Positions 59,991 through 64,000 of a DNA stretch of 64,000 nucleotides are shown here, one piece after another; the stretch's first letter is position 1; every line of letters begins with the position of its first letter. The stretch comes from Streptomyces sp. NRRL F-6492 (GTDB lineage Bacteria; Actinomycetota; Actinomycetes; Streptomycetales; Streptomycetaceae), in NCBI RefSeq assembly GCF_001280125.1, contig NZ_LGEG01000215.1, forward strand, positions 1-64,000, read 5' to 3'. Both the position numbers and the translations under genes were made by a program. The notes beneath the pieces are model-generated. The model was not told the origin of the DNA and did not search any database. It was given only the letters and a program-made list of their open reading frames with translations.

Positions 59991-60499
59991 GGTTCCTCTC
60001 CCGTCGTGTGGCGCGGCGGGTACGTGACCTCGGGGGACGAGTGCCGCACCCGCCGCGTGACAACAACCTTAGGAAGCGGGAGGTCCCCGGACGTCATGCC
60101 CGCGTACCGACTTGCGGGCCTCCCGGAGGATGACGGCCGCCCACACGGCGTACTCCCCTGGGTGGAGACGGGGGCGCACAACCCCGGGTCTTCCCTGAGG
60201 GGTTGCGTAGGGGAGGCGTACGGGGGATGGCGGCGTGACATCGCTCACTTCCTTGATCGTCACGGGTGCGCCCAGGTCCCCGGGGGTCCGGGCGCACTCC
60301 CCCCGGGGCGGGCGACCGGGCGTCGAAGGTCTCGCCAAGTGGGGCGGTCGGGGCGGAGGTTGGGAGTGGTGGGGGACCGCCGGGGCCCGGGGGGCTTTCA
60401 CAGCACTGACAATCGATCCCGGTGCGAGGGCGCGGCCTATGAGCACGTGCGGGCGCCACTACGTAAGCTGTGCCACGTCGAACGGACGAGGGGACGGAC
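59991..60499. other. Intergenic region upstream of the Ser/Thr kinase
   Basis: 509 bp with the 5' regions of the 55-aa gene (left) and the kinase (right, GAGGGG 6 nt before ATG 60500). No additional gene with family similarity is seen. GC-rich purine runs near 60190-60230 and 60340-60390 are the only notable feature. Confidence 0.5.
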
Positions 60500-61705
60500 A
60501 TGGCGATGATGCGGCTCCGGCGCGAGGATCCGCGGATCGTCGGGTCGTTCCGGCTCCACCGCAGGCTGGGGGCCGGCGGAATGGGCGTCGTGTACCTGGG
60601 GTCCGACCGGCGCGGCCAGCGGGTCGCCCTGAAGGTCATCCGGCCCGACCTCGCCGAGGACCAGGAGTTCCGGTCGCGGTTCGCCCGCGAGGTGTCGGCG
60701 GCCCGGCGGATCCGCGGCGGCTGCACCGCCCGGCTCGTCGCCGCCGACCTGGAGGCCGAGCGCCCCTGGTTCGCCACCCAGTACGTGCCCGGCCCCTCCC
60801 TGCACGACCGGGTCGCCGAGGAGGGTCCCCTGCGGGCAGCCGACGTGGCCTCGATCGGTGCGGCGCTCTCGGAGGGCCTGGTCGCCGTCCACGAGGCCGG
60901 CGTCGTGCACCGGGACCTCAAGCCGTCGAACATCCTGCTCTCCCCCAAGGGCCCCCGGATCATCGACTTCGGCATCGCCTGGGCCACCGGCGCCAGCACC
61001 CTCACCCACGTGGGCACCGCCGTCGGCTCGCCCGGCTTCCTCGCCCCCGAGCAGGTGCGCGGCGCCGCCGTCACCCCCGCCACCGACGTGTTCTCGCTCG
61101 GCGCCACCCTCGCGTACGCGGCGATGGCCGACTCCCCCTTCGGGCACGGCAGTTCCGAGGTCATGCTCTACCGGGTCGTGCACGAGGAGCCGCAGCTGCA
61201 CGGCGTGCCGGACGCGCTGGCACCGCTGGTCCGGGCCTGTCTCGCGAAGGACCCCGAGGACCGGCCCAGCACGCTCCAGCTGTCGATGCGGCTCAAGGAG
61301 ATCGCGGCGCGCGAGGCGCAGGGACTGCCCGTCTCCCGGCCGCCCGGACAGCGGGAGCGGATCGAGGAGCGCAACGCCGTCCGGCCGACGGAGCGGTACA
61401 CCGAGTACACCGAACGGGACACGCGCGGGCGTGGGCCCGAGCGGGGCGGAGAGCGCGGCTCCGACCGGAAGCGCGAGCGCGGTCAGGCGCGGGGGTCGTC
61501 CTCGCGTTCCTCCGCCGCCGGGCCCCGGACCGGGGGCTCGCGGTCCCCGCAGTCCCGGCCCGGCACCCGGCCCGGCGTCCGCTCCACCTCGACGGGCCGC
61601 CGCCCCGCCAACCCCCGGCTGCTGCGGCAGCGGCTCTTCGTCTTCGTGGTCGTGACCCTGGTCGTCGCCCTCGGCATCGCCGCCGCGCAGGCCCTCCAGG
61701 GCTGA
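60500..61705 (+). CDS. Ser/Thr protein kinase (PknB-type catalytic domain, no PASTA)
   Basis: 401 residues. The kinase domain (about 14-270) has the Gly loop LGAGGMG (23-29), Lys45, HRDLKPSN (HRD 137-139), and DFG (156-158), so it should be active. Then come an Arg/Glu-rich and Ser/Arg-rich linker (about 275-370) and a C-terminal transmembrane helix (about 375-395) with only a few residues outside. The lack of an extracellular sensor means signal input is not evident. ATG 60500. Confidence 0.93.
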   Translation: MAMMRLRREDPRIVGSFRLHRRLGAGGMGVVYLGSDRRGQRVALKVIRPDLAEDQEFRSRFAREVSAARRIRGGCTARLVAADLEAERPWFATQYVPGPSLHDRVAEEGPLRAADVASIGAALSEGLVAVHEAGVVHRDLKPSNILLSPKGPRIIDFGIAWATGASTLTHVGTAVGSPGFLAPEQVRGAAVTPATDVFSLGATLAYAAMADSPFGHGSSEVMLYRVVHEEPQLHGVPDALAPLVRACLAKDPEDRPSTLQLSMRLKEIAAREAQGLPVSRPPGQRERIEERNAVRPTERYTEYTERDTRGRGPERGGERGSDRKRERGQARGSSSRSSAAGPRTGGSRSPQSRPGTRPGVRSTSTGRRPANPRLLRQRLFVFVVVTLVVALGIAAAQALQG

Positions 61706-61718
61706 GCCCTCCGGAGCC

Positions 61719-62537
61719 TCAGGCCTCCGGGCGGCCCGTCGCCACCGCGTAGAAGGCGACGGCCGCCGCCGCTCCCACGTTGAGCGAGTCCACGCCGTGG
61801 GCCATCGGGATGCGGACCCACTCGTCGGCGGCCCGCAGGGCCTTCTGCGACAGGCCCTCGCCCTCCGCGCCCAGCATCAGCGCCACCCGGTCCAGCTTGT
61901 GCGGGGCCGCCTCGTCGATGGAGACCGCCCGCTCCGCCGGGGTGAGCGCGAGCAGCCTGAAGCCCGCCTCCCGCACCGTCTCCAGGCCCTGCGGCCAGGC
62001 TCCCAGACGGGCGTACGGGACGGAGAAGACCGCGCCCATGGACACCTTCACGGAGCGCCGGTAGAGCGGGTCCGCGCAGTCCGGGGAGAGCAGGACGGCG
62101 TCCATGCCGAGGGCGGCGGCGCTGCGGAAGATGGCGCCGATGTTCGTGTGGTCGTTGACCGACTCCATGACCACCACGCGGCGGGCGTCCGCCAGGAGCT
62201 CGGCCGCCTCCGGGAGCTGCTTGCGCTGCATGGACGCGAGGGCGCCCCGGTGCACGTGGTAGCCGGTGACCCGCTCCGCCAGGTCCGGATCGATCACGTA
62301 CACCGGCGCCTCGGCCTCGTCGATGACGTCCCGCATGGTGTCGACCCACTTGGCCGAGAGCAGCATCGACCGCATCGCGTATCCGGCCTGCCCGGCCCTG
62401 CGGATGACCTTCTCGCCCTCCGCGATGAACAGGCCCTCGGCCGGCTCCCGTCTGCGGCGGAGCTCGACGTCGGTCAGGCCGGTGTAGTCGTGCAGGCGCG
62501 GGTCGTCGGGGGTGTCGATCGTGATGAGTTCGGCCAC
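61719..62537 (-). CDS. SpoU/TrmH-family RNA 2'-O-methyltransferase
   Basis: 272-residue SPOUT-class enzyme: motif 1 VNDHTNIGAIFRSAAALG, motif 2 LMLGAEGEGLS, motif 3 MAHGVDSLNVGAAAAVAFYA. An N-terminal substrate-binding domain covers about 1-100. The RNA target is unknown. GTG 62537 has GAGG 12 nt upstream, so the start is less secure. It lies 50 bp from the sirohaem synthase gene on the same strand. Confidence 0.9.
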   Translation of the reverse strand: MAELITIDTPDDPRLHDYTGLTDVELRRRREPAEGLFIAEGEKVIRRAGQAGYAMRSMLLSAKWVDTMRDVIDEAEAPVYVIDPDLAERVTGYHVHRGALASMQRKQLPEAAELLADARRVVVMESVNDHTNIGAIFRSAAALGMDAVLLSPDCADPLYRRSVKVSMGAVFSVPYARLGAWPQGLETVREAGFRLLALTPAERAVSIDEAAPHKLDRVALMLGAEGEGLSQKALRAADEWVRIPMAHGVDSLNVGAAAAVAFYAVATGRPEA

Positions 62538-62587
62538 GGGGGGATGCTGCCTCGTTCGGTTCGGGGGGTGGGGGTGTGGGTCTGTTC

Positions 62588-63838
62588 TTATGCCGTCGGC
62601 TTGTCCGGGGCCTCCGCCACCACGTCGCCGATGACGATCACCGCCGGCGGGCGGACCTCCTGGGTCCTGACCGTCTCCTCGACCGTCGCCAGCGTCGCGT
62701 CCACCCGGCGCTGGGCCGCCGTGGTGCCCTCCTGGACCAGGGCCAGGGGGGTCTCCGGGGCCTTGCCGTGGGCGATGAGCGCCTCCGCGATCCTGCCGAT
62801 CTTGTCGACGCCCATGAGGATCACCAGGGTGCCCGTCAGCTTGGCGAGCGAGGCCCAGTCGACGAGGGAGCGCGGGTCGTCGGGGGCCACGTGCCCGCTG
62901 ACCACCGTGAACTCGTGGGCCACCCCCCGGTGCGTGACCGGGATGCCGGCCGCGCCGGGCACCGAGATCGAGCTGGAGATGCCGGGGACGACCGTGCAGG
63001 CGATGCCCTCGGCGGCGAGCGCCTGCGCCTCCTCCATGCCCCGGCCGAAGACGAACGGGTCGCCGCCCTTCAGGCGGACCACCGACTTCCCCGCCTTCGC
63101 GTGCTCGATCAGCGCGTTGTTGATGGCCTCCTGGGTCATGAACCGGCCGTACGGGATCTTCGCCGCGTCGATCACCTCGACGTGCGGGGGCAGTTCGTCC
63201 AGGAGGTCGCGGGGGCCCAGGCGGTCCGCGATCACCACGTCCGCCTCCGCGAGCAGGCGGCGGCCGCGCACCGTGATCAGGTCGGGGTCGCCGGGGCCGC
63301 CGCCGACCAGGGCGACGAACGGGGTGCGGGCGCGGTGCTGGGGCGCCGCGATCGAGCCGTCCCGCAGGCCCTCCACGATCGCGTCCCGGACGGCGGCCGA
63401 GCGGCGCGGGTCGTGGCCGGTGAGCACCGCCACGGTGACGCCGTCGCCGCGGCCGGTGGCCGGGGTCCAGGCGGTGGCCGCCTCGGCGTCGTCCGAGCGC
63501 ACGCACCAGGTCCGGGTCCGCTCGGCCTCGGCGGACGCGGCGGCGTTCGTGGCGGGATCGGTGGTGGCGACCAGGACGTACCAGGCGTCGGCGAGGTCGC
63601 CCTCCTCGTACCGGCGCTTGATCCAGGTGATCTCGCCCGTCTCGGCCATCACGTCCACGGACGGGGTAGCGGAGGGGGAGATCAGGGTGACGTCGGCGCC
63701 CGCGGCGATCAGGGCGGGGAGGCGTCGCTGGGCGACCTGGCCGCCGCCCAGGACGACCACGCGGCGGCCGGCGAGGCGCAGGCCCACCGGGTAGGCGGGG
63801 TGGGCGGCGGGGGTGGCCTTCTCGGCGTGCTTGGCCAT
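62588..63838 (-). CDS. cobA: CysG-like sirohaem synthase (precorrin-2 dehydrogenase plus uroporphyrinogen-III C-methyltransferase)
   Basis: 416-residue fusion. The N-terminal Rossmann part (GLRLAGRRVVVLGGGQVAQRR, about 16-36) resembles the precorrin-2 dehydrogenase/ferrochelatase of CysG, and the C-terminal part (about 165-416, VGGGPGDPDLIT, GDPFVFGRG) is a SUMT methyltransferase. It feeds sirohaem and cobalamin pathways. ATG 63838 has GAGGAG 10 nt upstream. Gene naming differs between genomes (cobA or cysG). Confidence 0.93.
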   Translation of the reverse strand: MAKHAEKATPAAHPAYPVGLRLAGRRVVVLGGGQVAQRRLPALIAAGADVTLISPSATPSVDVMAETGEITWIKRRYEEGDLADAWYVLVATTDPATNAAASAEAERTRTWCVRSDDAEAATAWTPATGRGDGVTVAVLTGHDPRRSAAVRDAIVEGLRDGSIAAPQHRARTPFVALVGGGPGDPDLITVRGRRLLAEADVVIADRLGPRDLLDELPPHVEVIDAAKIPYGRFMTQEAINNALIEHAKAGKSVVRLKGGDPFVFGRGMEEAQALAAEGIACTVVPGISSSISVPGAAGIPVTHRGVAHEFTVVSGHVAPDDPRSLVDWASLAKLTGTLVILMGVDKIGRIAEALIAHGKAPETPLALVQEGTTAAQRRVDATLATVEETVRTQEVRPPAVIVIGDVVAEAPDKPTA

Positions 63839-64000
63839 GGGTGAGCGGCTCCTCGGGGCGTGGCATGTGCGGCCGCTGCGGCGGTGGAGCGGCTGGTGGG
63901 GCGCTGTTGTTCGAACCCACGATATCCGTGGCACGAGGGCGTCACTCTGTGACGGATCTCCCCGCCGTGGAGCGTGACGCGGGGGCCGCTCCGGAACGGG

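Overview
The window is a GC-rich, tightly packed chromosomal segment of a Streptomyces species. The diagnostic gene is ssgB (52016-52429), a sporulation cell-division gene restricted to morphologically complex actinomycetes. Third-codon G/C bias, frequent GTG and TTG starts, 4-bp stop/start overlaps and long intrinsically disordered Pro/Ala/Gln tails agree. The gene order from aroQ to the Gly-Cys-Val tRNA cluster follows what I recall of the S. coelicolor core around SCO1494-SCO1550. No transposase, integrase, CRISPR array or phage gene is visible, so this is mostly conserved core chromosome with a few lineage-specific inserts.

Layout. (1) 435-10757, minus strand: shikimate genes aroQ-aroB-aroK-aroC, a small membrane protein, aroE, the peptidoglycan terminase mltG, ruvX, alaS, and two small membrane proteins. 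(2) 10915-18814: a plus-strand STAND ATPase with a nearly leaderless promoter; rpsD; a DUF2470 gene whose upstream region carries a near-consensus DmdR/IdeR iron box; rarA; a VKOR-like protein; hisS; an MBL hydrolase. (3) 18977-25647: a membrane-anchored cyclophilin and a DUF349 protein (plus), then relA, apt, secF (minus). (4) 25649-32984, minus: secD, yajC, ruvB-ruvA-ruvC, yebC, pdxT-pdxS. (5) 33100-37290, minus: a LemA-like protein, an MBL hydrolase, then the phosphatidylinositol mannoside genes (pimA, acyltransferase, phosphatidylinositol-phosphate synthase).

(6) 37688-47296: an EF-G paralogue, a membrane protein, a HIT protein, a K+ channel, thrS, then a two-gene unit with a DUF4365 nuclease-like protein, divergent from a DnaQ-type exonuclease (47418-48146). 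(7) 48209-51349: two almost identical tRNA-Val(CAC) genes flanking a decayed SRPBCC gene and a large polytopic membrane protein. (8) 51404-57478: small membrane proteins, ssgB, a CGNR zinc-finger protein, a DsbA-like protein, a GNAT protein, and pabC-pabB. (9) 57734-58254: tRNA-Gly, tRNA-Cys and three tRNA-Val(GAC) ending in a strong terminator. (10) 58267-63838: zinc-ribbon protein, aminoglycoside-phosphotransferase-like protein, an unlisted 55-aa membrane protein, a Ser/Thr kinase, a SpoU methyltransferase and a CysG-like sirohaem synthase.

Functionally the window joins aromatic amino acid, folate, vitamin B6 and tetrapyrrole supply, translation (three aminoacyl-tRNA synthetases, S4, seven tRNAs), stringent response, protein export, recombination repair and envelope building. 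No clear new multi-gene system is evident. The best leads are the iron box at rpsD/DUF2470, a perfect 20-bp palindrome upstream of the VKOR gene, the DUF4365 pair beside a DnaQ exonuclease, the orphan STAND ATPase, and the tRNA-Val-bounded locus. All gene names rest on recognising motifs and family sequence; no database search was run.
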